NCBI GenBank assembly: GCA_033558025.1
Contig: JAUCEF010000017.1
Span: forward strand, 2,790,001-2,854,000
DNA: 64,000 nt
Origin: Phytophthora sp. 'mugwort'
Lineage: Eukaryota; Oomycota; Peronosporomycetes; Peronosporales; Peronosporaceae
Direction: 5' to 3'
Position 1 is the first letter of the stretch; each line of letters opens with the position of its first letter. Below are positions 32,883-43,027 of this stretch, in pieces. The notes beneath the pieces were generated by a model. The model had not been told where the DNA came from. It made no database searches and saw only the letters and a program-made list of their open reading frames with translations. The translations under genes were made by a program, and so were the position numbers.

Positions 32883-33658
32883 TGTGCAAGTGAAAGAATG
32901 CGGTGTAGCTCCTTCTCAAGTCCCGCGTGTCGTTGTTGCTAACAAATCGCGCGTGCGGATTACTCCCATGACGTGACTCGCGTGGATCACAGTCTCATTT
33001 AGGAATTATAGGTTGACGCTGTTGGACTCCAACTTGGCCCGAAGATTTTCATCGGTCGTTGACCATGCTTGTTACAGGTTACACGTTGCGATTGCTTATC
33101 AACCACGCCTCAACGCCAAGCAGACCTCTAAGCATCCTCAAAGAAGTGGGACGGCTTACGTACTGCTCATCAGAACAGCGAGGATAACCTCTCAGCGTGG
33201 TCAACAGGAATATAAGCAAGTTGTCCTCGGCTCTCTGGGTTCTGGCACCGCGTCTCCGTTGATATTGACGTCATTTCCACATTGGCTCGACACTGTCAGT
33301 GTCAGCATCGAATTACGGTGCCAGCCAAGCGATCGGTAATTCTAGCCTGCCAACTAACTGCACTGCGTTTCCCTTATGAGCACTACCCCGCGGAACCTTC
33401 AATGTGGTCATGCCTGAATGCCCCGCGAATGTCCAATATTGCAGCATCGGCCTAGCGTTAGACATAGATCACGATAAGTTGACAATGCAGCTTTTACATC
33501 ATCATGTTGCCATCTGTAGCCATGTACCATGCGCACGGTACAGCTCGATTTCCCCCCACTTTTCCTGCTCCTTTCGTTACACTAAGAATTTGTATGCTGG
33601 CCCCTTCCTTTGGAGCCTGACACGCGGGCACACCCACAATCGCAGCCGCAGCGGTGCC
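32883..33658. promoter_or_regulatory. Divergent intergenic region (copy A / SCY1-like)
   Basis: Separates a minus-strand and a plus-strand start by 776 bp. The open frame reading through from 33404 into the SCY1-like gene is probably untranslated leader. A pyrimidine-rich stretch (33550-33575) precedes the start. No specific motif is assigned. Confidence 0.35.
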
Positions 33659-36532
33659 ATGAGCATGCTGAATCGCTTCTCGAGCGCCGTGCAAACGGCC
33701 GTATCCGGCGCGGCATCTGCCGCGGTCTCGGGCGCGCAGAACCTACAAGGCATGCTGAGCGAGGAGTACCTGAAAAGTTACGAGACACCCAAGGACTGCA
33801 CGGCGTCGGGCGGCCATGAGCTATCGTGGAAAATCTTTCCGGCCGTGCACCGCAAGACAAATAACGAGTATAGTGTGTTCCTCTTCGATAAGGATGAACT
33901 CAAGAAACTCAAGAGCAAGGAGGCGCAGGACCGCGTGCTGGAAATCCTGCGCCAGGAGATGAAGACGCTCCGCGTGCTGCGCCATCCGCACGTGCTCAAG
34001 GTTGAGGAGGTCTTCGAGGAGAGCCGCCGCTCGCTGTGCTTCGTCACGGAGCGCGTCACGTGCTCACTGGCCAACGCCTGCAAGAACTTCACCAACATCG
34101 CTAACGTCACACCCGAAGTGCTGGAGATCGGCCTCACCGAGTTCGAACTCGCCTGTGGGCTCATGCACGTGGGAGAGGCGCTCAGCTTCCTGCATCGCGA
34201 AGGACGCCGCGTGCACCTTAGTCTGGGCCCGAATAGCATCTTCATCACGCCTAAGGGCGAGTGGAAGCTCGGTGGCATGGGCTTCTGCAGAGTTGTGGAG
34301 CCCGGACAGACCTCTCGCAGCGAATACTACAGCTTTGACGCCTCGACAGGGGTCAGAAATCCGACCACAGGATCGATTGAAGGCAGTTGGGAACCCCCGC
34401 TCGAGTACTGCGCCCCTGAACTCGTGACAGAGCCGCGCCAGTTTGATAGCAAGGCGGATATGTTCTCGCTCGGCCTTTTGGTGTACGAGTTGTTTGTCCC
34501 TCCACGCGCTGATGGCGGACGCAACCCTGTGCTGGATGTGCATGACGGCAACAAGATGACCCATGGCTACAAGGTGCAGTCTCTGCACCCCATTTCATTC
34601 CCGAGCTCCGTGCCGACTGCGCTGCAGAATACGATTCGATCCTTGCTCTCGTTGGAGCCTGCGAAGCGTCCTGAGGCCCGTGCTTTCCTCGCGTCGCCGT
34701 TTTTCGATTCAGGTCCGATCAAGACGCTGCGAACACTACAAAGTCTGGTGGAGCAAGAACCGGCGGCGCAGGCGAAGTTTCTGACGACGCTTCCTGACGC
34801 TATTGAAGGCTTCTCTCCTCGTGTGCTGCGCGATATGGTTCTTCCGGGACTTCAGTCAGCTGTCATTAACAAGGCTGTGGCTCCGTTCGTGATCACGCCA
34901 TTGCTGAAGATTGTGGCCAAGGTGGACAAGCAGACGTTCTCCTACTCTATTGCACCTATGATGGTTCCTCTGCTTGCTATTACAGAGCCCGTGCAATGTA
35001 TGCTCATGTTCGTTTCGGAACTGGAGACACTCATCCCGAAGGCAGAAGATGGCTACATTCGCGACCACATTGTGCCTATGTTGTGCCGTGCTTTGGACAG
35101 CACTGTACCCGAGATTCTGGACACGGTGCTTAACAAGATTGTGGACCAGGCCAGTTTGTTCGAATATCGCATCCTGAAGCAGGTGATTTTGCCGCGAGTA
35201 AACAAGCTCATTCTGATCCCTCCTCAGCCGTCTGTGAGAATAAACGCGTTGCTCTGGCTGGCGAAGTCGTTCCACGTGTTTGACAAGGATCTGCTGATTG
35301 AGAGCGTGCTGCCCACTCTTCAAAAGACTCTTCAAGAAGACAAGACGCCTGCGGCGTGCATGTGCATTCTTGGATGTTACGATAACCTTGGTAAGCACCT
35401 GGGGCCTGAGTTCACCGCAAAACTAATTATTCCTGCGGTGGCTCCGCTGTTGTGGGAGCAGACGCTGAACAACTCGCAGTTCGACATGGTGTGCGAGAAG
35501 ATTCAGGACATGCTTAAGTCTGTGATTAGCGAGCGTGACAAGTCGTTTACTTCTCAGAGTTCCGTCAGCACTGTGACAACAGGTATCACGGCAGCGTCGG
35601 GAATGTCCGATGCCGTTCGCGCCGTTGAAGCCTCAAAGGAGCGGGAATCTGGTGTTGCTGCTGCTAACAAGCTGCTATCTGAAGAATATATTCCGAAGAA
35701 GAAGTCCGAACCCGAAGTTGGTCAAAATCAGAGACCCGAGCGATATTCGGATGACCCGTTCTATCTGGGCAGCTCGAGCTCATCTTCTAGCAGCAGGACA
35801 CAGAGTACCAGAACGGAACGACGTGACTCGGGTGGTCATCGGGGGTCTGCAGCGGAGCGCGCAGAATCATTTTCGGCTCGTCGCCGTGCAGGCAAGAAGG
35901 GAAGTACCAGGTCCAACCGTCGCGCGGGCAAGAAGGACGACGGAAATGCTGATTTGCTTGACATGGATGCGAGTGCAATCAGGGTTCGTTCAGTGGCTGA
36001 TTTATGTTGTTTCTTGGAATTATTGTTGCTTACGTGCTTTTATTATTTTCTCCTTGCGTTTGTTCAGTCCTCAACCACGTCCAACGACCTTCTCGACACG
36101 GGAAATCTGCTCAGCGCTTTACCTCCTTCTTCCCAGGCACCGGGTTCTAATGGTGGCGGATCAGGCATACTGAATGGTATGAGCGTAGGTATGAGTGGCG
36201 GTGTTCAGTCTGGAGTTCCGACGTACACGACCCAGAACACAATGGCGATGCAAGCGAACCCGATGGGTCAGCAGCAAGGCATGGTGCCTTACGGTCAGAA
36301 CATGGGCACCGGAATGATGAACCAACAACAGCAGTACAACCCAGGCATGATGCAGATGACTCCTTACGGTATGCAGCAGCAAGCGCCACTCAGCGGGGGT
36401 GGGTACGGCCAAAACAACGTGGGTCTTGCCGGTCCCGGTCAGATGCTGCAGATCCAAGCTCCCGGTTACGATCCGTACGCACCACAGCAGCAGCAAAGCG
36501 GGGACAAGTTTAGCGCCTTCGACGGGTTGTAG
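33659..36532 (+). CDS. SCY1-like pseudokinase (SCYL2 type)
   Basis: Two exons, 33659-35983 and 36068-36532, encode 929 aa. The 84-nt intron is a multiple of three without a stop, so an unspliced frame also stays open; I spliced it because it has GT-AG ends and encodes a hydrophobic stretch unlike its surroundings. I chose the ATG at 33659 (MSMLNRFSSAVQTAV) rather than earlier frame-open sequence. Residues 30-360 are a protein-kinase fold lacking catalytic residues: VHLSLGPNSIFI replaces the HRD loop and GGMGFCR the DFG motif. About 380-640 is helical HEAT-like sequence; the C-terminus is Ser-rich, then Gln/Met/Gly/Pro-rich. Family members act as clathrin-coat-associated scaffolds in trans-Golgi/endosome traffic. 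Confidence 0.88.
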   Translation: MSMLNRFSSAVQTAVSGAASAAVSGAQNLQGMLSEEYLKSYETPKDCTASGGHELSWKIFPAVHRKTNNEYSVFLFDKDELKKLKSKEAQDRVLEILRQEMKTLRVLRHPHVLKVEEVFEESRRSLCFVTERVTCSLANACKNFTNIANVTPEVLEIGLTEFELACGLMHVGEALSFLHREGRRVHLSLGPNSIFITPKGEWKLGGMGFCRVVEPGQTSRSEYYSFDASTGVRNPTTGSIEGSWEPPLEYCAPELVTEPRQFDSKADMFSLGLLVYELFVPPRADGGRNPVLDVHDGNKMTHGYKVQSLHPISFPSSVPTALQNTIRSLLSLEPAKRPEARAFLASPFFDSGPIKTLRTLQSLVEQEPAAQAKFLTTLPDAIEGFSPRVLRDMVLPGLQSAVINKAVAPFVITPLLKIVAKVDKQTFSYSIAPMMVPLLAITEPVQCMLMFVSELETLIPKAEDGYIRDHIVPMLCRALDSTVPEILDTVLNKIVDQASLFEYRILKQVILPRVNKLILIPPQPSVRINALLWLAKSFHVFDKDLLIESVLPTLQKTLQEDKTPAACMCILGCYDNLGKHLGPEFTAKLIIPAVAPLLWEQTLNNSQFDMVCEKIQDMLKSVISERDKSFTSQSSVSTVTTGITAASGMSDAVRAVEASKERESGVAAANKLLSEEYIPKKKSEPEVGQNQRPERYSDDPFYLGSSSSSSSSRTQSTRTERRDSGGHRGSAAERAESFSARRRAGKKGSTRSNRRAGKKDDGNADLLDMDASAIRVRSVADLCCFLELLLLTCFYYFLLAFVQSSTTSNDLLDTGNLLSALPPSSQAPGSNGGGSGILNGMSVGMSGGVQSGVPTYTTQNTMAMQANPMGQQQGMVPYGQNMGTGMMNQQQQYNPGMMQMTPYGMQQQAPLSGGGYGQNNVGLAGPGQMLQIQAPGYDPYAPQQQQSGDKFSAFDGL

Positions 36533-36833
36533 TCAGCCTTTTGATTCATTTTCGTGTTTGTAGAAGCTAGGAACTCAATGCAGCGGATGAGGTAGTGAAT
36601 GAATGATCAACCTGTGTTCCAAAACGAAAACATAACTTTGGCCAAAACTTGTAGACTTCAGGAACATTTTTTAGTTCTGATTGGACGACATCAAATCAAA
36701 AAAGATGGAAAAATAGCGGTGAAATTTCCTCAAACGTTTCCATTGTTATTAGAAACAAGTGATGCAATGAGATAAGCGCCTGCTACTGTTTTCAAGGGTG
36801 CGAACCAAGAATCCAAATATAGCAACCACCTTC

Positions 36834-38143
36834 TTAGAGAGCGTGGCCGAACTTGGCAAGCGTGGGCTTGAGCTCCGAGTTCTCGGAGAACACCTTGGCC
36901 TCGGCTTCGGCAAGACGCTTCTGCTGGGCAACTTTCTTCTTGTAGAAAGCGTCCGACTTGAGCACACGCTTGGCCTCGAGGCGCTTGACCAGCTCGGCGT
37001 GACGCCAGCCGACCTCCGAGGCGAGTTCGCCAAGGACAGTGTAGCGGCGGTTGGCCTTCAGGCGCAGCACACGCAAAGCGGCGGGGATGACCATACGCTT
37101 CTGCTTGTCGTACGGCGACGGGATGCCGTCGAACACCTTGAATCAAGAAATCATCACAAGATAAGTCATTCGTGTCATTACAATCGTCAGCATCACCGAT
37201 ATCGTCGTACTTTGAGGCGCTGCAGGGCGGCGGCACCACGGGCCGTCTTGTGCGGCAGCATGCCACGGATCGTGCGCCACAGCATGCGCGACGGAGCACG
37301 GTAGTGGATGGGGCCCTTCTTGGGGTTGGTGGCCGTACGCTTGTTCAAGAACTGGAAGAACTTGACTTTGTTGCGCACGTCTGTTGTATACGTGGAATCA
37401 AGAGCAGATCACATCAGTAATCCGTTCTCAAAACCACACAGCCAGACGGCATGACACACCGCTGCTTCACAACAACAACATCCAGAGATGTCGCGCAGCT
37501 CTACAGGGTGTCTGCACGCAGCGACTTTTGCATGTTTGGGGAGGTTTGCAGTGAATGCATCCGTAACTTCCATGTCTGTGGCGACTCACTTGAAGTCGCT
37601 CCGGCTTCCACTTCCTTATTCGCCTTGCCACTCAACGCTTTAGACTTTATCAATCCTAACATTCCACGTCTTCACACTTCACCTTGCAGCAAAATCCGAC
37701 GCGGAACGCAGCGGCACAGAAGCGGAAGATCCAGAAGACGACGCGCGGACGATCCACAAGTTCAGGGAGTCGTCACAGACGGCGGACGGAATGTCAAGCA
37801 CACTCGACACGCAACACTCCTTGCAACACAAATAATCTCTACGAAGCCAGACACTCCTGCTTCACAGCACGACGCGACAGGCCAAATCGCCGAAAACACG
37901 CATACACACGCCCATAGGTAGGGAGGTACTGGACGCGTATGCGGTTTGGCTTGACCTGTGTCTCTGGCGCAATTAACTAATATCATGTCAGGGGGAATAC
38001 GTACGCGATCCGGAGATCTCAAGCTGCTCGCAACGCACAGCAACGACGTGCTGGCCCTGCAGGAGCTCCTTGGCGATCTGGGAGGCCAGACGGCCCACCA
38101 GGTGACCACGGCAGTCGACAACGATCGGCTTCTCAAACACCAT
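36834..38143 (-). CDS. RPL13A: 60S ribosomal protein uL13 (L13a/L16)
   Basis: Three exons on the minus strand: 38143-38005, 37380-37211 and 37136-36834, giving 203 aa, the length of the animal orthologue. The N-terminus [20 protein letters not shown] and the block [20 protein letters not shown] with [11 protein letters not shown] are diagnostic of uL13, a structural protein of the large cytosolic subunit. Intron 1 is 624 nt, far longer than the others in the window; intron 2 is 74 nt. The gene is tail-to-tail with the SCY1-like gene (301 bp) and divergent from the cyclophilin gene. Confidence 0.95.
37381..38004 (-). other. Long first intron of the uL13 gene
   Basis: Starts GTACGT and ends ACAACAG on the minus strand. 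The plus-strand frame of 156 codons inside it shows no domain. In animals this gene hosts box C/D snoRNAs, so I looked for C (TGATGA) and D (CTGA) pairs on the coding strand; only weak single matches were found. Confidence 0.6.
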
Positions 38144-38357
38144 TTTCACTTCGAGGTTTCACCGGAGAAGAAAGAGGAAATGGAGACCCACGGCGAGTGG
38201 CGAGCTCCGACCACCCGCGGCCATCCGCTGCCCCTGGCCAATCGCTGGCTCACACTTAATTTCAGCGAATCATGCGAGATGTAAAAAATGATGTGTACCA
38301 CGTCGTATCGGTATACTTTGTATAGTATACATTGCCGCTACCGGTTGCATTTTGACG
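38144..38357. promoter_or_regulatory. Bidirectional promoter region, uL13 / cyclophilin
   Basis: Only 214 bp separate the two divergent start codons, so both promoters must lie here or in the 5' exons. An AT-rich stretch with TATACTTTGTATAGTATAC (38311-38330) is the most striking element. Confidence 0.5.
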
Positions 38358-39988
38358 ATGGCAGAGCTACGACCACATCCGGTACGCCTATTCGACGTAA
38401 GTGTTTAGCTGTTCCTCGCGTTGATTGAAGCTCGTGGGGTTATGCGTGTCTGATGCAATGTGTCTTCACCTCTGTCACTGCTGCCTCGCTTTACCTTCTG
38501 GAAGTGGGGCAATGCCGACGCCGAAGCCGTCACGGAGCCCGAGAGCGTGGCGATGGCGACCCAGTTCAAGAAAAAATCGATGCAGAAGTGGGAGGAAGCC
38601 AACACGTTACGCGACGACCCAGTGCTTAACGACCTGGAGTGTGCTGCGCAGGAGGTCAGACGGAAACCCAGCTCTTCGGGTGGCTCGAACAGCCTCTGCA
38701 GTTCTATCGGGCAGGAGTCCGAGGGGCAGACGGTGTTTAGGCTGCGCTCGCAGCACTCGTGGCGCAAGCAGCACCAGGAACTGATGGACGAAGCTGCACA
38801 CTTTGGAGAAGGAAAAGCGGCTACACATGGGAAGAATAGTAGCTCGAAAGCTAGTATCGCGGAAAAACTGCTCCAGAAAGGCTATGGACTGGGTTCTAGC
38901 CACGCTAAAGCAGACGCAGCGCAGGGGAGTGTTGCCTCTTGGAGCTTTGGAGGCGCATCGAAATCAAATGCAGCCACTTGGAGCGTAGGTAGTGCAGCAA
39001 AGAGTCAGGGGTCTACATCGCCTCAAGGATCCCAGGCTGCTTTCAGGGACCGCCTCGTGAAGTTTTACACCAAATACAACCCTGCCAAACTGGATGCAGT
39101 GGATCGCACTTTGAAGACTTATAGCGGTCGTGAGGAAGAGCTATTTCAGAAGCTTCATGAGCGTTATGTTGCCGACGCCGGACTGAGTCTGAAAGACCGC
39201 AAGAAGAAGTTCATCACGAAAAGTACCGACCCAACTGTTTTCATGGACATCTCTATCGCCGGTGCTCCAGCGGGCAGAATTGTCATGCGCGTGCTGAAGG
39301 ATGAAATTCCGCTTGCTTCGGAGAACTTCCGCTGTTTGTGCACAGGGGAGAAGGTATGCAATGAATTTGTATTTTTCTCTTTTTTGTGTCTAACTAGTGT
39401 TCATTTTTATTGTACGCATAGGGTGGTATCCTTACATTTAAGGGCTGCAAGTTTCACCGCATTATAAAAAACTTCGTTGTCCAAGGCGGAGGTAACATGC
39501 TTCTTAATATTCTGATGTTTGTTGCGAATGCTGACAGCTTATGCTGTTGATTGCAACGCAGATTTTACGACGGGGGACGGTACGGGTGGCCAGAGCATCT
39601 ACCGCGGTACTCCGCACGGTGATCTCTGGGGAAATTTTAAGGATGAAAAATTTCTCCTCCACGACGACGTGGGACTACTGTCAATGGCCAATGCTGGCAA
39701 AAACACAAATGGCTCGCAGGTATGCTACCCCAGACTAATCAAACTTGTTGGTAAGGTTGGGTGCCATGTAATACTGCAATACTCACTGTATTATAATACG
39801 TGCAGTTCTTCATCACAACGAAAGCGGGGCTCAAGAATCTCGATGGGAAGCACGTGGTATTTGGTGAAGTCATTGATGGTCTTGACATCGTTGATGCGAT
39901 TCAGAATGTTGAGGTGAGTAAGGATAACAGTCGACCCTATCCAGAGAATGAAGTTGCGATCATGGATTGCGGAGAGCTGTACATGTAA
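38358..39988 (+). CDS. Peptidyl-prolyl isomerase, cyclophilin type, with N-terminal extension
   Basis: Five exons (38358-38396, 38505-39353, 39422-39491, 39562-39719, 39806-39988) give 432 aa. The first exon ([13 protein letters not shown]) is inferred from a GTAAGT donor; an internal ATG at 38553 is the alternative. About 254-432 is a cyclophilin domain: [14 protein letters not shown] with the catalytic Arg (309), [25 protein letters not shown], and DGKHVVFG with the active-site His (388). The Trp that binds cyclosporin in cyclophilin A is Asn here (N383). Before it lie a Ser/Gly-rich linker and a helical segment ([18 protein letters not shown], then [10 protein letters not shown]). It probably assists folding or spliceosome/RNA-linked complexes; the extension is not a domain I can name. 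Confidence 0.88.
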
Positions 39989-40041
39989 GCCAGATTTTTT
40001 TTTTTTGCACATACGCATTAGGCGAATCAACATGTTTTTCT

Positions 40042-41334
40042 TTAGAAAAGCAAATGTGCCAGCTTCTTCTTCACAAAAACTTTGTGCTTCCCGTTTCCAT
40101 CTGTGGAGCTCTTGTGGCCCGTCTCATTAACCAATGCGCCACCTACTCGAACTCGAGCTTTGTGGACACCACAGGAGAGTTCAGCACGCTTCACAGAGGA
40201 TGAACGAACAGATACAGACGACGGTTGACGGAGTTTACAATGTGTACCTCCCCCGTAAGCAGCCGATCGTAATGTTTCTTCGTCGATCTCGGCGTTGGTG
40301 GTACAAACAGAGCTAGAGTTCTCGATATTGGCACGAGCCCAAGCAGCATCCCTTTTCAGATGTTGTGCTTGGTGAGAGGTTTGTTGTCCACACTCACGCA
40401 CAACTCCTGACGTGCTGACGTTTGTTAAACGTCGGTCGAGCTTTTCCAAAGACTGAAGCAATCGCTGCTCTTCCGCGGCAGTAGAGTCGATTTCTTCGGG
40501 AAGTCTGCGAAGCGAGTTGCTTGATTTCACTTTCGCTGCAGGGGCTAACTTGTTGGGTCTCGATAGGTCGAGAGTAGGAGGCCCTGCAGAGCGCAGTGGC
40601 ATTTCTAGGCTGAAGGGTTCTGGAACGCTTAAACAATCACGAAATGGCGGTGAGTTTTGGTTTTGCCCCTTGTTTGCTGCGATGTTGTAGCTCAGTGCCG
40701 ACGACGTAGCTTGCGATCTTCCATGTGCATACACCAACGTTACGCCGGGCTGTTTACCCGCCTGAAGCTGGCGACGCTGTTGTATCAGCTTTGGTATTCT
40801 GGAGGGTTTGCAGAAAGCGCTGTGTTCTGGCTGGGCGCTAGAGGATGCCGAGTTGTTGCCATTGTGCTGCAAAACCTTCTGCACGGTTTCCTCCCCTGAA
40901 AGCTCGGAATGAGTTGCGCGTTGGTTTGAACAATTACTATGTATCGCTTCAGCTTGAAGCGAGGGTCCATCCAACGCCACCGCCGACATGGAGAGGTCGA
41001 GGCTGTCTGTTACCCGTGCACTCCGCGCTCTCCCTCGTCCTATCTGACGCCTTCTTGCCTGTGAGTCCGACCACGAGCTCGTGTCTATGTCATTGCCACT
41101 GGGCAGTGAACTGGTGCTTGTAGATTGATATCCATCGTCACTGTCGGCGCCCGACCCGCCACTCGATAGATCAGCCGGCGCCAACTCAAATTCGCAAACG
41201 TTTTCTGACACCTGCTGCTTCACTGGATTCTCACTCTTCTGACCCTGCCGTGTTCTCCGCCTGGCCTCCATGGCTTCCAGCCGCGTGGTCACACCCTCCA
41301 GATCGTAGTCGTCCGCCATGTCGTTGCACTGCAT
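40042..41334 (-). CDS. Hypothetical protein, Ser/Gln/Arg-rich
   Basis: A single uninterrupted 430-codon frame, so very likely real. A second ATG five codons in (MADDYDLEGVTTRLEAMEARR) is the likelier start. Composition is low in complexity: an acidic Asp/Ser tract near residues 55-90, Arg clusters near 95-110 and a short predicted coiled coil (EEQRLLQSLEKLDRRL, near 285-300). There is no signal peptide or membrane segment. It is tail-to-tail with the cyclophilin gene (53 bp between stops) and divergent from the 470-aa gene. Mostly disordered; I do not recognise a family. Confidence 0.75.
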   Translation of the reverse strand: MQCNDMADDYDLEGVTTRLEAMEARRRTRQGQKSENPVKQQVSENVCEFELAPADLSSGGSGADSDDGYQSTSTSSLPSGNDIDTSSWSDSQARRRQIGRGRARSARVTDSLDLSMSAVALDGPSLQAEAIHSNCSNQRATHSELSGEETVQKVLQHNGNNSASSSAQPEHSAFCKPSRIPKLIQQRRQLQAGKQPGVTLVYAHGRSQATSSALSYNIAANKGQNQNSPPFRDCLSVPEPFSLEMPLRSAGPPTLDLSRPNKLAPAAKVKSSNSLRRLPEEIDSTAAEEQRLLQSLEKLDRRLTNVSTSGVVRECGQQTSHQAQHLKRDAAWARANIENSSSVCTTNAEIDEETLRSAAYGGGTHCKLRQPSSVSVRSSSVKRAELSCGVHKARVRVGGALVNETGHKSSTDGNGKHKVFVKKKLAHLLF

Positions 41335-41519
41335 CGGGGTTCGTTACCGACTTCAACTTATAAAACGATCGACTTAAAGAGGTTTACTTTTGATCAATCA
41401 GCGCGCAGGCTTCACGTCATGTTGCGCAACATAAGCAATATGTTAACCACACTAAAATATATTCTCGCATTCGTGTTTTTTTTTTTTCGCGTTTTGCTAC
41501 GCCTCTCGTCGCAAACAGC
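41335..41519. promoter_or_regulatory. Short divergent promoter region
   Basis: 185 bp between two start codons, AT-rich, with a T9 run at 41480-41488. Confidence 0.4.
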
Positions 41520-42932
41520 ATGAGTCTTGCTTCAGCTCCATTAGAGGAAGGCTTGGCGTTCGACACGGGTCCGGAGGGCGTGTACGCCGTGCAGGACTAC
41601 GCGCTAGCGCAACACAAGTCGGTCCGAGTGGAGCGCGCGAGCGGCGCAGACCGGCGGCTGGTGTGTTCGTCAGAGGCGCCGTGCGTCTTTTTCGTGCAGA
41701 TCTACAGGCAGCGCATGTCGGACAAAAAGACGTACGGCAAGTGGTACATTGCGTCGCTGGAGCTGGCGCACTCGGAGGTGTGCGACTCAATTCGTCGCCT
41801 TACCACACGGCAAATCGCCGAGCTGCCGGCATTCATGGAGGCCGTGCAGGCTAACCCAAAGGCCTCGATCGAGTCCCTTATGACACTTGTGCTGGAGCGC
41901 TACGGCGTGGCGCTAGACAAGCAGATTCGCCTCGTGTACCGAGCCAGAGACGCAGTGCGTAACGGCAAAGCCGTCATGAGGAACAACATATTGCTTAGCG
42001 AAGACGCGCCGGTGCCGGAGCGGCAGTTTGTGCGTCGGCATGTGAGGGACAAGAAGCCGTTGTCCGAGCCCAACAAGCTAATGAAACCGGAGAGGATGAC
42101 GTGGACCGACGTGCTGATTGAGTCGCTGCTTATTGAGCGGATTGTGAAATACGGGAAACAGTTCGTTGAGGACGGAGAGCAGTCGCAGCATCGGGAGCTG
42201 TGGGTAATCATCCATAGAGAGTTCAAATCCATGCACAAGGCAACAGTCACGGTGACGCAACTGCGTGCCAAGTTTCGGTACTTACATGAACAATATCTGA
42301 AAGTTCGTGCTGAGGAGGACGAAGCGGCGCAAGATAGTAACAAGTCGGTGATATACCCGCGCTGTTGGGATATGCTTGTCGAGTACTTTGGCGACGACTT
42401 TCCGCACGAAGGCAGCCCCGGCATAGGCGTGGATCACAAGGAAGCGAATGGTAGTCAAGCGCTGAACATGGCAGATCAATTAAACTACCGGCCGCCTGCA
42501 CAGTCAATTCCGTTCGTTCCCCAGGCAGCCCATGCGCATGGACAAGCGCCCAAAATTCAACCAGACTCGGTCTCGGTCTATTCAGCTCCTGTGGAAATAG
42601 TCCCTCAAGCTCAAGTTGAAGCGGTCAGGCAGGCTCCGTCGCCCGTGCACTCCGATGCGGCTGCGAAGAGGAGAAGGATCAATGTCCTGGCTGTTCAGCA
42701 AGACCTACGTCCAGCTGCTTCTTCTGCTCCGAGTGATTCTGCTAGTGAAGTTGCATTAAGGTTGGAGGCCATCGAGAGTGTGCAGAGCGAGATGGCTCGG
42801 TCGATGGATGGTATGAAGCAAGTAGTAGAACAGTCGAATGAGGCCATTCGTGGACTCCAGCAGGCGCTCAATCAGTCCAATCAAGTAAACGCCGCACTGC
42901 TGGACTTCCTCAGGCGCCCACCATCTGCATAG
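41520..42932 (+). CDS. FAR1-like zinc domain plus SANT-like domain protein
   Basis: An intact single-exon frame of 470 aa. Residues 30-92 look like the zinc-binding N-terminal domain of FAR1/MuDR-type transposases, with candidate ligands C49, C55, H84 and C88 (spacing C-x5-C-x28-H-x3-C). Residues 92-150 form a helical segment (LTTRQIAELPAFMEAVQ and so on). Residues 193-292 resemble Myb/SANT-like DNA-binding domains: MTWTDVLIESLLIERIV, then ELWVIIHREFKSM and LRAKFRYLHEQYL, ending in CWDMLVEYFGDD. A basic KRRR motif near 386 may be a nuclear signal, and the last 60 residues form a coiled coil. No transposase catalytic domain follows. The intact frame inside a housekeeping island suggests a domesticated DNA-binding protein. 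Confidence 0.72.
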   Translation: MSLASAPLEEGLAFDTGPEGVYAVQDYALAQHKSVRVERASGADRRLVCSSEAPCVFFVQIYRQRMSDKKTYGKWYIASLELAHSEVCDSIRRLTTRQIAELPAFMEAVQANPKASIESLMTLVLERYGVALDKQIRLVYRARDAVRNGKAVMRNNILLSEDAPVPERQFVRRHVRDKKPLSEPNKLMKPERMTWTDVLIESLLIERIVKYGKQFVEDGEQSQHRELWVIIHREFKSMHKATVTVTQLRAKFRYLHEQYLKVRAEEDEAAQDSNKSVIYPRCWDMLVEYFGDDFPHEGSPGIGVDHKEANGSQALNMADQLNYRPPAQSIPFVPQAAHAHGQAPKIQPDSVSVYSAPVEIVPQAQVEAVRQAPSPVHSDAAAKRRRINVLAVQQDLRPAASSAPSDSASEVALRLEAIESVQSEMARSMDGMKQVVEQSNEAIRGLQQALNQSNQVNAALLDFLRRPPSA

Positions 42933-43027
42933 GAACTGATAAAAAAAGGGATGGTTTGCACATTAGACTGATGCCAATCACTCTGTTTTGATACAATCGA
43001 GTCTGGGTAAAACCACAAACTTCTTGC

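Noticed and set aside
33404..33658. N-terminal extension of the SCY1-like protein
   Set aside because: Frame is open but contains pyrimidine-rich leader-like sequence; the protein proper begins at the MSMLNRFSS start usual for a kinase-like scaffold N-terminus.
34064..35398. Minus-strand frames of 166-180 codons
   Set aside because: Shadows of the SCY1-like coding sequence.
37451..37921. 156-codon plus-strand frame within the uL13 intron
   Set aside because: Antisense to a well-supported intron, no domain and low-complexity composition.
37381..38004. Box C/D snoRNA inside the long uL13 intron
   Set aside because: No paired RTGATGA and CTGA boxes at suitable spacing on the coding strand; only isolated weak matches.
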